NCBI RefSeq assembly: GCF_014049385.1
Contig: NZ_JACAOA010000009.1
Span: 26,962-90,961, forward strand
Reading direction: 5' to 3'
DNA from: Ruoffia halotolerans
GTDB lineage: Bacteria; Bacillota; Bacilli; Lactobacillales; Aerococcaceae
DNA: 64,000 nt
The notes under the pieces are model-generated. The model was not told where the DNA came from. It ran no database searches and saw nothing but the letters and a program-made list of their open reading frames with translations. Below are positions 1 through 9,030 of the stretch, piece by piece. The stretch's first letter is position 1, and every line of letters begins with the position of its first letter. A program made the translations under genes and the position numbers.

Positions 1-637
1 GGTGCTCAACGACATTTACACCTCTTGAACGCAATAAATCTTTTTTCCATTGCTTCGCTTCAGTAGACATATGAACTGTAACATTAAAGCCTAATTTAGC
101 TCCCATCACACCAACACTAATGCCTAAATTACCAGTTGTTCCAACCATAATTTTATGTTGAGCGAAGAATTCATTGAATTCGTCATTTAAGAATTTTTCA
201 TAATTATCATCCGTTGATTCAAGTAAACCATTTTCTAAAGCAAGTGTTTCAGCATGTTTTAATACTTCGTAGATTGCACCCCGGGCTTTGATTGTTCCAG
301 CAATGGGTAGGGTATCATCACGTTTTAATAAAAGTTTTCCAGAGATTGTTGTTTGATATGTATCTTCTAGATATTCTTTCATTGTATTAATTTCAGTAAA
401 TTCAGATTCAATTAAGCCATTATTGATGGCTGTTTCAGGGAAAGCCTTGATAATGAATGGGGCAAAGCGTTTTAACCTTGCCTCTGCATCATCAACATCA
501 TTTTTTGAATAAGGAACTTTCTCGGTTGCTTCAACAAACGGTATTTTTAAATTATTCTCCCAAAAAATAGGTTGGGCTGATTGGATTTTTTTGAATAAAT
601 CAGTTTCTAAGTATTCTTTATGTAAAATTTCATTCAT
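1..637 (-). CDS. dsdA: D-serine ammonia-lyase, N-terminal part (cut by window edge)
   Basis: PLP-dependent D-serine dehydratase, converting D-serine to pyruvate and ammonia. The reverse strand stays open from ATG at 637 to the window edge, giving 212 residues. The family total is about 440, so the C-terminal half lies outside. The protein begins [17 protein letters not shown]. It contains the DsdA-type PLP-lysine motif [15 protein letters not shown], the phosphate-loop-like [11 protein letters not shown], and then [14 protein letters not shown], all characteristic of DsdA rather than of serine racemase or threonine dehydratase. The SD AGAAGGAG (660-653) overlaps the end of the upstream lipid kinase gene and the gap is 21 bp, so the two are probably cotranscribed. 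A D-serine detoxification or carbon-source role is inferred. Confidence 0.85.
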   Translation of the reverse strand, partial: MNEILHKEYLETDLFKKIQSAQPIFWENNLKIPFVEATEKVPYSKNDVDDAEARLKRFAPFIIKAFPETAINNGLIESEFTEINTMKEYLEDTYQTTISGKLLLKRDDTLPIAGTIKARGAIYEVLKHAETLALENGLLESTDDNYEKFLNDEFNEFFAQHKIMVGTTGNLGISVGVMGAKLGFNVTVHMSTEAKQWKKDLLRSRGVNVVEH

Positions 638-658
638 AACTTTAAAACGCAACTCCTT

Positions 659-1603
659 CTAATTAGGTAAATAAAATGGATAAGATGATAAAGCCAAATC
701 AATGTTTACTGGCTTTTGAGGTATGTCTTCTCCATCAAGCTGACCTCTAATCGGATCAGTGATTTTTAACTGTAATTTTTGACCCGTATATCGATCTATA
801 TTATCAGATTCGTTTGTTTTCTTTGTAATTAACACTTTTATAAATAAATCAAAAATTACCGATAATTTTATATCGCGGTAGATGACAAGAGCAATTTCAT
901 TATTATGTGGTCTTGTTAATTGGTCTATATTAATTCCACCACCTAAAGTAGGGGAATTTAATATTCCAGCTAAACTTACATCATCATAATGAAACTGATG
1001 ATTATCAATACTTCCCGATACGGAAAAATGACGCACGCTATTTAAGCTAAGCAGTACAGCCAATAAATACGAAAGTTTTCCAAGACCCATTTTTGATAAA
1101 AAAGAATTTTCAATAAGATTTTGAGCTCGAAAATTGACCTCAGCATCGAAGCCAAAGCCCATATTATTTAAGACGACACCTTGTCGTTTAGTAATGTGGT
1201 CATTGTAAGTGAATATTGGAATTGAAACGGGCTTTTCTGAGAATAACATTATTTCAATGATACCTCTGACAGATAAGCCATTTTGCCAGCTTCGATAAAA
1301 ATCATTTCCAGTTCCAGCAGGAACATAAGTAACTGGGATATCAGCTTGGTTCTTGTGTAAAGTTTGAACCACTTCATGTAATGTACCATCCCCACCAACA
1401 ACCATTAAATAATCCTGATATTTTTTGTGACCACGGTTAACTAGCTGTTCAGTTAAAACTTCAGCATGGGTCGAATAGTCAGTTAGGTAAGTAATGTATT
1501 CCATTTGGAAACTATCCAATTCACTATGAACTTTTTTTAAGATGGTGTTTCCATCTCCGCTACCCGCTTCAGGATGACATATTATATGTACGCGATTTGT
1601 CAT
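659..1603 (-). CDS. dagK: Diacylglycerol/lipid kinase (DagK/YegS/BmrU family)
   Basis: Cytosolic lipid kinase of the DAGK catalytic family, 314 residues, the usual length. It carries the nucleotide-binding motif GGDGTLHEV at residues 70-78 and PAGTGNDF at about 95-102, both diagnostic. The N-terminus HIICHPEAGSGDG matches the family opening INPxSG. The likely reaction is ATP-dependent phosphorylation of diacylglycerol, recycling lipid released by lipoteichoic acid synthesis, but BmrU/YtlR-type paralogues of unknown substrate share these motifs. The start ATG at 1603 is preceded by GAGGTG at a good distance. A TATAAT-like element on the minus strand (1658-1653) may be its -10. It is probably the first gene of a two-gene operon with dsdA. 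Confidence 0.8.
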   Translation of the reverse strand: MTNRVHIICHPEAGSGDGNTILKKVHSELDSFQMEYITYLTDYSTHAEVLTEQLVNRGHKKYQDYLMVVGGDGTLHEVVQTLHKNQADIPVTYVPAGTGNDFYRSWQNGLSVRGIIEIMLFSEKPVSIPIFTYNDHITKRQGVVLNNMGFGFDAEVNFRAQNLIENSFLSKMGLGKLSYLLAVLLSLNSVRHFSVSGSIDNHQFHYDDVSLAGILNSPTLGGGINIDQLTRPHNNEIALVIYRDIKLSVIFDLFIKVLITKKTNESDNIDRYTGQKLQLKITDPIRGQLDGEDIPQKPVNIDLALSSYPFYLPN

Positions 1604-1784
1604 AAAGCACCTCGTTATTTCTTTATCAATTTGAGTTTAAACACTAAGACCAATTATACTCAAATTTATATCTTTAATAAAGAATTACTTCTATTGTCAT
1701 ATTTTGTTATGGATTTGACAATAGGTTTTTAATAAGAGTTAAATGAAAAAAAGTGATTCTATTCTCATAGTTTCTCATAAAATA

Positions 1785-1793
1785 TGATACAAT
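1785..1793 (+). promoter_or_regulatory. Extended -10 promoter of HAD gene
   Basis: TGATACAAT is an extended -10 (TGn plus TACAAT at 1788-1793) with no good -35. It lies 39 bp ahead of the chosen ATG at 1832, so an upstream in-frame ATG at 1784 would fall inside the promoter. That argues against the longer reading. Confidence 0.45.
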
Positions 1794-1831
1794 ATAGCGG
1801 ACTTAATATTGAAAAGATTAGGAGTGTATAT

Positions 1832-2635
1832 ATGTCTTACAAAATGCTTGTTTTGGATATTGATGATACTTTATTAAATAGTAATCACGAAATTAGTTCG
1901 GTGACTAAAGAAAGATTAATACAATTCCAAGAGGATGGCTTTATCTTGGTGTTAGCAACTGGACGCCCAACGAAATCAGCGGTTCAAAAAGCCGAAGAAT
2001 TATTGCTAGACCATCATAAATCACATGCGATTTCTTTTAACGGAGCTGTCGTTACAAGTATGGAGAATGCGCAAGAGCTATTTAGCCAACGAATGAACTT
2101 GGACGAACAAAAAGAATTGGTTCAATATATTCATGATTCAGGCTTAGCATTAATTGCTTATGGTGATAATGAAGTTTATTTAAGTCGCGAGAATGATTAC
2201 AGTCATATTGAAGGTGAATTAACTGGGTTAGAAACAATTTATGACAGTGACTATGCGAATAACTTAGAGTCAGAAGAATTAAAGTTCATCGCGGTTGGTG
2301 ATCCAGAGATTGTCGCACAACATAATGGAAAACTCCAAGGAAAATTTGGTAAAGCAACAAATGCAACGACGTCAAAAGACTACTTCCTGGAATTTATGCA
2401 CCGAGATGTTTCTAAAGGTCTGAGTTTACAAAGACTATGTAATCATATCGGTATTGATATCAGTGAAGTTGTGGCGGTTGGTGATGGGAATAATGATGCG
2501 CCAATGATCGAAGTAGCAGGAGTAGGTGTCGCGATGGGAAATGCTTCTGATTATCTGAAAGGGATTGCAGATGATGTGACAGGAACAAATGATGAAGATG
2601 GTGTTGTTCAAGTTCTAGACAAATATTTTTATTAA
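1832..2635 (+). CDS. Cof-type HAD-IIB phosphatase
   Basis: Haloacid-dehalogenase superfamily hydrolase of the Cof/YbdK class, 267 residues. The nucleophile motif is LDIDDTLLNSN (Asp9, Asp11), motif II is the TGR in VLATGRP, and motif IV is VAVGDGNNDAPMI near the C-terminus, followed by the typical GVAMGNA. The cap insertion lies between motifs II and III (type IIB). The start at ATG 1832 is chosen because AGGAG (1820-1824) sits 7 bases upstream and the protein then begins MSYKMLVLDIDD, as in homologues. The 16 extra upstream codons lack an SD and overlap a -10. The substrate is unknown; such enzymes act on sugar phosphates, FMN or PLP. It is monocistronic. Confidence 0.85.
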   Translation: MSYKMLVLDIDDTLLNSNHEISSVTKERLIQFQEDGFILVLATGRPTKSAVQKAEELLLDHHKSHAISFNGAVVTSMENAQELFSQRMNLDEQKELVQYIHDSGLALIAYGDNEVYLSRENDYSHIEGELTGLETIYDSDYANNLESEELKFIAVGDPEIVAQHNGKLQGKFGKATNATTSKDYFLEFMHRDVSKGLSLQRLCNHIGIDISEVVAVGDGNNDAPMIEVAGVGVAMGNASDYLKGIADDVTGTNDEDGVVQVLDKYFY

Positions 2636-2663
2636 GATTCAATCTATACTTGTCTATTTATAG

Positions 2664-2693
2664 TTGACATTAATCAGGCTAATTATATATAAT
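2664..2693 (+). promoter_or_regulatory. alaS promoter
   Basis: Consensus TTGACA (2664-2669) and TATAAT (2688-2693) with an 18-bp spacer. The predicted transcript start is near 2700, immediately ahead of the T-box leader. Confidence 0.8.
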
Positions 2694-2699
2694 ATTAAT

Positions 2700-2902
2700 G
2701 ATTTGAGACCATATCAGACTTAATTACAGAGACGTTTCATTAGGTGAAAGGAACGATAAGGATGATGCTCCTCATGTATAACTAAGTGAAAATTTAGCGT
2801 AAGTCGGCGTTAACGGCAATTGAGATATAAGAACTTGAGTTGTTATAAGCGAGGTGGTACCGCGATTGTCGCCCTTGCATATAACGGCTCTTTTATTATT
2901 TT
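2700..2902 (+). promoter_or_regulatory. T-box riboswitch controlling alaS (alanine specifier GCT)
   Basis: The T-box sequence AGGTGGTACCGCG is exact at 2852-2864. A GCT (Ala) codon at 2767-2769 lies in the Stem I region, as expected for a leader sensing uncharged tRNA-Ala. The terminator is a long helix: GAGTTGTTATAAGC (2837-2850) pairs with GCATATAACGGCTC (2877-2890) with one mismatch, continues inward as GAGG/CCTT and GCGA/TCGC, and is followed by TTTTATTATTTT. Uncharged tRNA binding to the TGG bulge would break this helix and let transcription read into alaS. The stem assignments were made by eye. Confidence 0.9.
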
Positions 2903-2916
2903 AAAGGGGTGTTTGG

Positions 2917-5574
2917 ATGAAACAATTAACAAGTGCAGAAATTAGAGATTTATTTTTAACATTTTATAAAGATAAAGGTCATGACGTCCGTCCGAGTGCA
3001 TCGCTAATACCAATTAATGATCCAACTTTACTATGGATTAACTCAGGTGTTGCAACGCTTAAGAAATATTTTGATGGAACGGAAACGCCAGAAAATCCGA
3101 GAATTACAAATTCTCAAAAGAGTATTCGTACAAATGACATTGGAAACGTAGGTGTCACAGCAAGACACCATACTTTATTTGAGATGTTAGGAAACTTTTC
3201 AATCGGAGATTATTTCAAAGAAGAAGCGATTGAATGGGCTTGGGAATTCTTAACTGGAGAAAAATGGTTAGCATTCGATCCAGAAAAATTATTTGTCACT
3301 TATTATCCAAAGGATACTGAAACAAAAGAGTTATGGGAGGCTATTCCAAACTTTGATAACTCACACCTAGTCCCAGTTGAAGATAACTTTTGGGATATTG
3401 GTGCTGGACCTTGTGGGCCGGACACAGAAATTTTCTATGACCGCGGTGAATCGTATAATAATCTTGCCGAAGATGATCCAGAAAACTATCCTGGTGGAGA
3501 AAATGAGCGTTGGCTAGAAATTTGGAACTTAGTGTTTTCTGAATTTAACCATATGCCAGATGATACTTATGTACCACTTCCACATAAAAACGTCGATACA
3601 GGGATGGGCTTAGAGCGTTTAGTATCAGTTATTCAAGATACACCAACGAACTTTGAAACTGATTTATTTATGCCAATTATTGAAAAAATTGAAACGCTAT
3701 CGGATGGCATTAAATATAGCGAAAGTAATGAAGGGAAAGTCAGCTTCAAAGTTATTGCTGACCATATTCGTGCCGTTGCATTTGCGATTAGTGATGGTGC
3801 ATTACCATCGAATGAAGGCCGTGGCTATATTATTCGTCGTTTAATCCGACGAAGTGTTATGCATGGACGTCGTTTAGGAATTACAACTTTATTCTTAAGT
3901 GATTTAGTTCCAACTATCATTGAAATCATGGGTGACTACTACGCTGGACTTAGTGAGAAATTAGATTTCGTTCAATCAATTATTAAAAACGAAGAAGAAC
4001 GATTCCATGAAACAATTGGCGATGGAGAGTTGCAATTAGAAAACACCTTGGCCCAATTAACAGAGGAAGGAAAGACCGTTGTATCTGGAGCGCAAGCTTT
4101 CCAATTATACGACACATTTGGATTCCCATTAGAATTAACTGAAGAGATGGCATTAGAAAACAACTTTACAGTAGATAATGATGGCTTCGAAGTAGAGATG
4201 GAGAAACAACGTGAGCGTGCGAGAGCTGCAAGATCGAATGAAGAAAGTATGTCAGTACAATCAGAAGCATTACAAGCTGTCACATCTGAATTTGAATTCG
4301 TTGGACATAGCCAATTATCAAGCAATGCGACAATCAAAGCGATCATTAAAGATGAAGAGAGTTTAGACCATCTTCTAATTAATGAAGAAGCGTGGGTATT
4401 CTTCAATCGCAGTCCATTCTATGCTGAAATGGGTGGTCAAGTAGCGGATTCAGGTGGAATTTACGACGGAAGTGAATTAATCGCAGAAGTTAATGATGTC
4501 CAAAAAGCACCTAACGGCCAATATATGCATAAAGTAAAACCCTTAAGCATGCGTCTAAACGAAGGTCAATCTTATACGCTAGTCGTAAATGGTAAAACTC
4601 GCCTGAAGACAAACCAAAATCATACTGCAACTCACTTATTACACCAAGCTCTTAAGACAATCTTAGGAGAGCATGCGAATCAATCAGGTTCTTATGTTGG
4701 GCCAGATCGCTTACGCTTTGACTTCTCGCACTTTGGTAAAGTGACAGATGAAGAGTTAAAACAGATTGAACAATATGTAAATGACTTCATTGAAAATGCT
4801 GTGAACGTTGATATTAACGAAATGCCAATTGATGAAGCGAAAGCATTAGGCGCAATGGCATTATTCGGTGAGAAATATGGTGATGTCGTTCGTGTTGTAA
4901 ACATTGGGAATGAGTCGATTGAACTTTGTGGAGGAACACACGTATCAAATACTAATGATATTGGTACCTTCAAATTAGTGAGTGAATCAGGGATTGGAGC
5001 GGGAATTCGCCGTATCGAAGCTCTTACAGGGCAAGCTGCGATTGAATACTACCAAGAGAAAGAAGCAATGTTACAAGCTGTTCAAGCTGAATTAAAAGTC
5101 CAACAAACGCAACAGCTTCTACCTCGCATTCACCAATTACAAGAAGAATTGAAAGAAGCGCACTCTAAAGTGGAATCTCTATCTGCAAAATTATTACAAG
5201 AAGAATCTGGTAATTTATTCAAAGAGACTGAAGAAGTTGAAGGCATCACTTTTGTAAGTGTCGTTCAAGAAAACCAATCAGCAGATGGCTTACGCCAATT
5301 AGGAGATGTTTGGCGTGAAAAACAAGCATCAAATATCCTAGTGGCAGTATCTAACCAAGATGATAAAGCGACTTTATTAGTCTTTGTTGATGATGAAACT
5401 GTCGCAAAAGGAACAAAAGCGGGAGATATTATTAAACCATTAGCTAAATTAATTGGCGGTGGCGGTGGTGGACGACCACAAATGGCTCAAGCTGGAGGGA
5501 AAAAACCTGCAGGAATTCAAGACATGATTAATGCAATCCCTGAGGCAATAAAAGCAACAATTAAAGAAGCATAA
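2917..5574 (+). CDS. alaS: Alanyl-tRNA synthetase
   Basis: Class II aminoacyl-tRNA synthetase charging tRNA-Ala, 885 residues, full length for the family. The catalytic domain opens with the family EIRDLFLTFYKDKGH and has RHHTLFEMLGNFSIGDYFK. The editing domain has the zinc-type HTATH (569-573) and CGGTH (Cys671, His675), needed to hydrolyse mischarged Ser- or Gly-tRNA-Ala. The C-Ala domain ends with the glycine-rich LIGGGGGGRPQMAQAGGK. The start ATG at 2917 follows AAAGGGGTG. Control is by the T-box leader just upstream. A hairpin at 5585-5639 may end the transcript before ireB. Confidence 0.98.
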   Translation: MKQLTSAEIRDLFLTFYKDKGHDVRPSASLIPINDPTLLWINSGVATLKKYFDGTETPENPRITNSQKSIRTNDIGNVGVTARHHTLFEMLGNFSIGDYFKEEAIEWAWEFLTGEKWLAFDPEKLFVTYYPKDTETKELWEAIPNFDNSHLVPVEDNFWDIGAGPCGPDTEIFYDRGESYNNLAEDDPENYPGGENERWLEIWNLVFSEFNHMPDDTYVPLPHKNVDTGMGLERLVSVIQDTPTNFETDLFMPIIEKIETLSDGIKYSESNEGKVSFKVIADHIRAVAFAISDGALPSNEGRGYIIRRLIRRSVMHGRRLGITTLFLSDLVPTIIEIMGDYYAGLSEKLDFVQSIIKNEEERFHETIGDGELQLENTLAQLTEEGKTVVSGAQAFQLYDTFGFPLELTEEMALENNFTVDNDGFEVEMEKQRERARAARSNEESMSVQSEALQAVTSEFEFVGHSQLSSNATIKAIIKDEESLDHLLINEEAWVFFNRSPFYAEMGGQVADSGGIYDGSELIAEVNDVQKAPNGQYMHKVKPLSMRLNEGQSYTLVVNGKTRLKTNQNHTATHLLHQALKTILGEHANQSGSYVGPDRLRFDFSHFGKVTDEELKQIEQYVNDFIENAVNVDINEMPIDEAKALGAMALFGEKYGDVVRVVNIGNESIELCGGTHVSNTNDIGTFKLVSESGIGAGIRRIEALTGQAAIEYYQEKEAMLQAVQAELKVQQTQQLLPRIHQLQEELKEAHSKVESLSAKLLQEESGNLFKETEEVEGITFVSVVQENQSADGLRQLGDVWREKQASNILVAVSNQDDKATLLVFVDDETVAKGTKAGDIIKPLAKLIGGGGGGRPQMAQAGGKKPAGIQDMINAIPEAIKATIKEA

Positions 5575-5584
5575 GTTTACTTGA

Positions 5585-5650
5585 GAAAGAACAGACAGAT
5601 TGGATTGAATAAATCGTTTCCAATGCTATTTGTTCTTTCCTTGTGCTTTT
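5585..5650 (+). terminator. Probable terminator after alaS
   Basis: GAAAGAACA (5585-5593) pairs with TGTTCTTTC (5631-5639), with inner TTGGA/TCCAA pairing, followed by a pyrimidine-rich tail ending CTTTTT. The loop is long and the U-tract imperfect. Confidence 0.5.
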
Positions 5651-5724
5651 TAGCATTGATTGTGACAATTCCATTACAAATGATAGCTTGCGAAGGAATT
5701 TACTAAGTAATTATACGCAAAGTA

Positions 5725-5733
5725 TGTTAGAAT
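5725..5733 (+). promoter_or_regulatory. Extended -10 promoter of ireB-ruvX-yrzB
   Basis: TGTTAGAAT (TGn plus TAGAAT). The -35 is weak. It is about 75 bp ahead of the ireB start. Confidence 0.4.
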
Positions 5734-5807
5734 GTTGTTAACTCGAAGTACATCGCAAAAGATCTAAGATCGATGGCTTTACAGATATGAAAGGTTTGGT
5801 GAAAGCG

Positions 5808-6068
5808 ATGCAATCATTAGATGAAACAATACTATTCAAACTGGACGATATTAATAAACACACAGTAAGAGAAACATTGGAGATAGTCTATAGCGCACTT
5901 GAAGAAAAAGGGTATGATCCAATTAATCAAATAGTTGGTTATTTACTTTCAGGAGATCCTGCATATATCCCTCGTCACCGCGATGCACGTAACTTAATAC
6001 GTCGTCATGAACGAGATGAAATTCTGGAGAAGTTAGTAGAATTCTATCTAACACAAGAAGAGAGTTAA
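5808..6068 (+). CDS. ireB: IreB family regulator (UPF0297, YrzL)
   Basis: Small regulator of the UPF0297 family, 86 residues. In Enterococcus faecalis IreB is a substrate of the PASTA kinase IreK and of its phosphatase IreP, and tunes cephalosporin resistance; homologues of that kinase and phosphatase are encoded at 46130 and 45369 here. The conserved core is [23 protein letters not shown] (here with DPINQ), followed by [18 protein letters not shown] 5808 is chosen because GGTGA lies 5 bases upstream and the protein then begins MQSLDETI, aligning with the family start; ATG 5787 has no SD. Thr7 (in DET) is present, but the Thr4 phosphosite known in E. faecalis is Leu here. The stop overlaps the ruvX start (TAATG). 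Confidence 0.9.
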   Translation: MQSLDETILFKLDDINKHTVRETLEIVYSALEEKGYDPINQIVGYLLSGDPAYIPRHRDARNLIRRHERDEILEKLVEFYLTQEES

Positions 6069-6508
6069 TGAGCAAATATCAAAGAGCTATGGGTCTAGAT
6101 GTTGGTTCAAAGACAGTCGGAGTCGCACTCAGTGATTTACTTGGCTGGACGGCCCAAGGGTTAGAAACGATTAGAATTGATGAAGATGCGAACGAATTTG
6201 GAATTGAACGTCTGAGTGAAATTATAAAATCAGAGGATGTTAATACAGTCGTCATTGGATTTCCAAAGAATATGAATAACTCCATTGGTCCAAGAGCAGA
6301 GGCTTCCATGAGATATGGTGATCTTATTAAAGAGCATCATCCAGACGTAGAAGTCGTGTATCAAGATGAGCGATTAACAACTTCTCAAGCAGAAAAGATG
6401 TTAATTAACGAGGGGAATGTTTCCCGTAAGAAACGCAAAAAAGTTATTGATAAAGTCGCAGCTGTCATCATTTTACAAAACTATTTAGATTCAAAACCAC
6501 AACTATGA
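6068..6508 (+). CDS. ruvX: RuvX/YqgF, putative RNase H-like pre-16S rRNA nuclease
   Basis: RNase H-fold protein of 146 residues, the usual length. It has the acidic active-site positions expected for the family: Asp11 in [15 protein letters not shown], Asp100 and Glu101 in YQDERLTT, and Asp128 in [10 protein letters not shown]. The Escherichia coli homologue trims the 5' end of 16S rRNA; a Holliday-junction role has also been proposed. Translation is probably coupled to ireB through the TAATG overlap. The ireB-ruvX-yrzB order is conserved across Firmicutes. Confidence 0.92.
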   Translation: MSKYQRAMGLDVGSKTVGVALSDLLGWTAQGLETIRIDEDANEFGIERLSEIIKSEDVNTVVIGFPKNMNNSIGPRAEASMRYGDLIKEHHPDVEVVYQDERLTTSQAEKMLINEGNVSRKKRKKVIDKVAAVIILQNYLDSKPQL

Positions 6509-6527
6509 TTTAAGGAGATTACTTAAT

Positions 6528-6830
6528 ATGGAAAACGAACACAATCATGAACACCACAACGAACATGAATATATTACCATCTTTGACGAAGAGGGAAATG
6601 AAACGCTACACGAAATTTTATTTACTTTTGATTCAGAAGATTTCCAAAAAAGCTATGTTTTAGTTTATCCAGCTGGAACAAATGAAGAAGAAGATGTTGA
6701 ATTACAAGCATTTTCATACACTGAAGCTGAAGATGGAACAACAGGAGCTTTACAACCTATCCAAACTGAAGAAGAATGGGACATGGTTGAGGAAGTACTT
6801 AATACATTCTTGTTAGATGAAGATGAGTAG
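6528..6830 (+). CDS. yrzB: DUF1292 family protein (YrzB)
   Basis: 100-residue acidic protein of the DUF1292 family (UPF0473). The visible core is [30 protein letters not shown] and the [14 protein letters not shown] ending. The N-terminus is His/Glu rich ([14 protein letters not shown]), which may bind metal, but that is inference. No enzymatic motif is visible and no function is established. It is the third gene of the ireB-ruvX-yrzB operon, 19 bp after ruvX, with AAGGAG upstream, and it is followed by a clear terminator. Confidence 0.88.
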   Translation: MENEHNHEHHNEHEYITIFDEEGNETLHEILFTFDSEDFQKSYVLVYPAGTNEEEDVELQAFSYTEAEDGTTGALQPIQTEEEWDMVEEVLNTFLLDEDE

Positions 6831-6857
6831 TTTAAGATAACAGAATGATTTACAATA

Positions 6858-6896
6858 CGTCACACCTTTACCTATCGGTAGATGTGTGATGTTTTT
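6858..6896 (+). terminator. Terminator of ireB operon
   Basis: CGTCACAC (6858-6865) pairs with GTGTGATG (6884-6891), with inner TACC/GGTA, followed by TTTTT. Confidence 0.85.
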
Positions 6897-6931
6897 GTAA
6901 TAGAAGTATTATGGTAATAGTACTACTTCTC

Positions 6932-6940
6932 TGTTATAAT
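6932..6940 (+). promoter_or_regulatory. Extended -10 promoter of mltG
   Basis: TGTTATAAT, a consensus extended -10, 34 bp ahead of the mltG ATG. There is no convincing -35. Confidence 0.6.
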
Positions 6941-6974
6941 CTTTCAATAAAATGTTCAAACTAAAGGAGAAACT

Positions 6975-8216
6975 ATGTCAAAAGAATCTTGGGAAGATAT
7001 TAAACAACGTGCCAAGGAAACCGAGACGGAACGCGTGAAAGAGCGATTGTGGACCAACCGAATCGTTCGCATTATTATTTTACTAATTATATTAATTGTA
7101 GTGGGCACGGCTATATTTGGTTATTTCTATGTAACGAGAGCATTAAGTCCAGTTAATTCGAATAATGATCAACTAGTAGAAGTGACGATACCTTTTGATA
7201 GTACTTCAGATGATGTTGCGAATATACTTGAAGAGAATGGGATTGTCCGTCATGCGGATATCTTTGGAATTTATATGAAGGCCAATAATGAAGAAGCACT
7301 TCAAGCGGGCCATTATGAGTTTTCACCATCGATGGATGCACAACAAGTTCTAACAACAATTCAAGCGGGTGGGGAACCAATCTTTGTTGATGCAGATACA
7401 ACTATCACAGTGATTGAAGGGACAACTATTGACGAAATTGCTACCCTCGTTAACGAGAATACAGCGATTACAGAAGAAGAGTTTATGGATACTGTTCAAG
7501 ATGAGGAATTCATAACAAATCTTCAAAGCCAATTCCCTTCACTTTTAGAAGAAGTAACGCAATTAGAAGGCTTAAATTATACTTTAGAGGGTTACTTATT
7601 CCCAGCAACTTATGATTACTTTGCTGGAATGACGGCGCAAGAATTAATTACAGAAATGGTCAGTGCCTCGAATTTAAATTATCAACGTTTAGTGGATGAT
7701 TTAACGAATACGTACCTTTCTTATCATGAAGTATTATCACTTGCCTCAATTATTGAACGCGAAGCAATTACGGAAGAAGATCGTGGTCTTGTTTCAGGTG
7801 TGTTCTATAATCGTCTAGAAGTAGGTATGCCACTTCAATCGGATGTAACGGTCTTATATGCTTTAGGTGAGCATCGAGAATTTGTAACTTATACAGATTT
7901 AGAAGTAGATTCACCGTATAACTTATACATGTATGAAGGATTAACACCTGGTCCGATTGGAACACCAAGTTACCAAGCGATTGTTGCTGCAATCTATCCT
8001 ACATGGAATGATTATTATTACTTCGTGGCTGATATTGATACGCAGGAAATATATTATTCAAGCACAATTGAAGAACACGACGCGTTAGTTGAAGAATTTG
8101 TAAATAGTCGACAAGCTTCCATTGAAGAAGAAGCTGGCGAAGATGAAACTACAACAGATGAAGAAGTTGCAGAAATTGAGGAAACTGAGGAAGTTGTTGA
8201 CGAATCGGTTGAGTAA
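6975..8216 (+). CDS. mltG: Endolytic murein transglycosylase MltG
   Basis: Membrane-anchored lytic transglycosylase of the YceG family, 413 residues, thought to cut nascent glycan strands and release them from their synthases. A short charged cytoplasmic head is followed by one membrane segment (about residues 30-53) and the extracellular YceG domain. The catalytic glutamate is Glu261 in ASIIEREAITEEDRG, followed by VFYNRLEVGMPLQSDVTVLY, the family signature. AAAGGAGA precedes ATG 6975 at good spacing. The C-terminus (about residues 375-413) is an unusual Glu/Thr-rich acidic tail beyond the catalytic domain. It is probably cotranscribed with udk. Confidence 0.95.
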   Translation: MSKESWEDIKQRAKETETERVKERLWTNRIVRIIILLIILIVVGTAIFGYFYVTRALSPVNSNNDQLVEVTIPFDSTSDDVANILEENGIVRHADIFGIYMKANNEEALQAGHYEFSPSMDAQQVLTTIQAGGEPIFVDADTTITVIEGTTIDEIATLVNENTAITEEEFMDTVQDEEFITNLQSQFPSLLEEVTQLEGLNYTLEGYLFPATYDYFAGMTAQELITEMVSASNLNYQRLVDDLTNTYLSYHEVLSLASIIEREAITEEDRGLVSGVFYNRLEVGMPLQSDVTVLYALGEHREFVTYTDLEVDSPYNLYMYEGLTPGPIGTPSYQAIVAAIYPTWNDYYYFVADIDTQEIYYSSTIEEHDALVEEFVNSRQASIEEEAGEDETTTDEEVAEIEETEEVVDESVE

Positions 8217-8268
8217 GATTGAAACTCAATTTTACAGTTATAATTAAACATAGAAAGCGAGATTGTTT

Positions 8269-8895
8269 ATGGGGACGAAACCAGTAGTAATTGGCGTTTC
8301 CGGTGGTTCAGGAAGTGGAAAATCGAGTGTAAGTAGTCGAATATTAGAAACTTTCGAAGGACTATCAGTAATGTTGTTACAACAAGATTATTATTATAAA
8401 AATCAAAGTGACCTTCCACTAGAAGAGAGATTGAAGACAAATTATGATCATCCATTAGCGTTTGATAATGATTTATTTTACAATCATCTGGTGACATTAA
8501 TTGAAGGTGGTTCAATTGAGAAACCAATTTATGATTTTACAAATCATACACGAAGTAATGAAACGAAATATGAAGTTTCCCGTGATGTTATTATCGTTGA
8601 AGGAATTTTAATATTAGATGATAAACGTATCCGAGACTTAATGGATATTAAAGTGTATGTAGATACTGACGACGACATTCGCTTAGCTAGACGAATACTT
8701 CGTGATATTAATGAACGAGGTAGAACGGTTGAGTCAGTGATTAAACAATACGTAGAGGTTGTGAAACCGATGTTCCACCAATTCATCGAACCTACGAAAC
8801 GTTATGCTGATATCATCGTGCCAGAAGGTGGCTACAATCAAGTTGCGATTGACTTATTAACAACGAAGATTGGAACAATCTTGAATCAAAAATAA
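8269..8895 (+). CDS. udk: Uridine kinase
   Basis: Phosphorylates uridine and cytidine in pyrimidine salvage. It has 208 residues from ATG 8269. The P-loop is [13 protein letters not shown] near the N-terminus. [15 protein letters not shown] and NYDHPLAFD are the nucleoside-binding signatures, then DFTNHTRS and the [12 protein letters not shown]alker B strand. A TTG at 8263 is in frame but ATG 8269, with AGCGAG 8 bases upstream, gives the normal N-terminus [13 protein letters not shown]. It lies 52 bp after mltG with no terminator between; the mltG-udk-greA order is common in Lactobacillales. Confidence 0.95.
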   Translation: MGTKPVVIGVSGGSGSGKSSVSSRILETFEGLSVMLLQQDYYYKNQSDLPLEERLKTNYDHPLAFDNDLFYNHLVTLIEGGSIEKPIYDFTNHTRSNETKYEVSRDVIIVEGILILDDKRIRDLMDIKVYVDTDDDIRLARRILRDINERGRTVESVIKQYVEVVKPMFHQFIEPTKRYADIIVPEGGYNQVAIDLLTTKIGTILNQK

Positions 8896-8900
8896 TTACA

Positions 8901-8947
8901 TAAACGATCGTGATTAGCGGTAAAATACGATTGTTTATTATTCTTTT
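8901..8947 (+). terminator. Terminator after udk
   Basis: TAAACGATCGT (8901-8911) pairs with ACGATTGTTTA (8927-8937) with one G-T wobble, followed by a T-rich stretch (TTATTCTTTTA). Confidence 0.65.
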
Positions 8948-8970
8948 ATATAAAAAAGTAAAAATTTAGA

Positions 8971-8999
8971 TTGAAAAATAGTAAATAACGTGCTATCTT
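8971..8999 (+). promoter_or_regulatory. greA promoter
   Basis: TTGAAA (8971-8976), a 17-bp spacer and TATCTT (8994-8999) preceded by TGC, so also an extended -10. Confidence 0.65.
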
Positions 9000-9030
9000 A
9001 TTTCTATCGTTTCAAGAAGGAGAGAATAAC

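Noticed and set aside
2460..2642. 60-codon minus-strand ORF rich in His and Leu
   Set aside because: It is a shadow of the HAD gene, with no SD or coding pattern.
3972..4406. 144-codon minus-strand ORF inside alaS
   Set aside because: It is antisense to a strongly conserved gene, with no SD; it is an artefact of codon bias.
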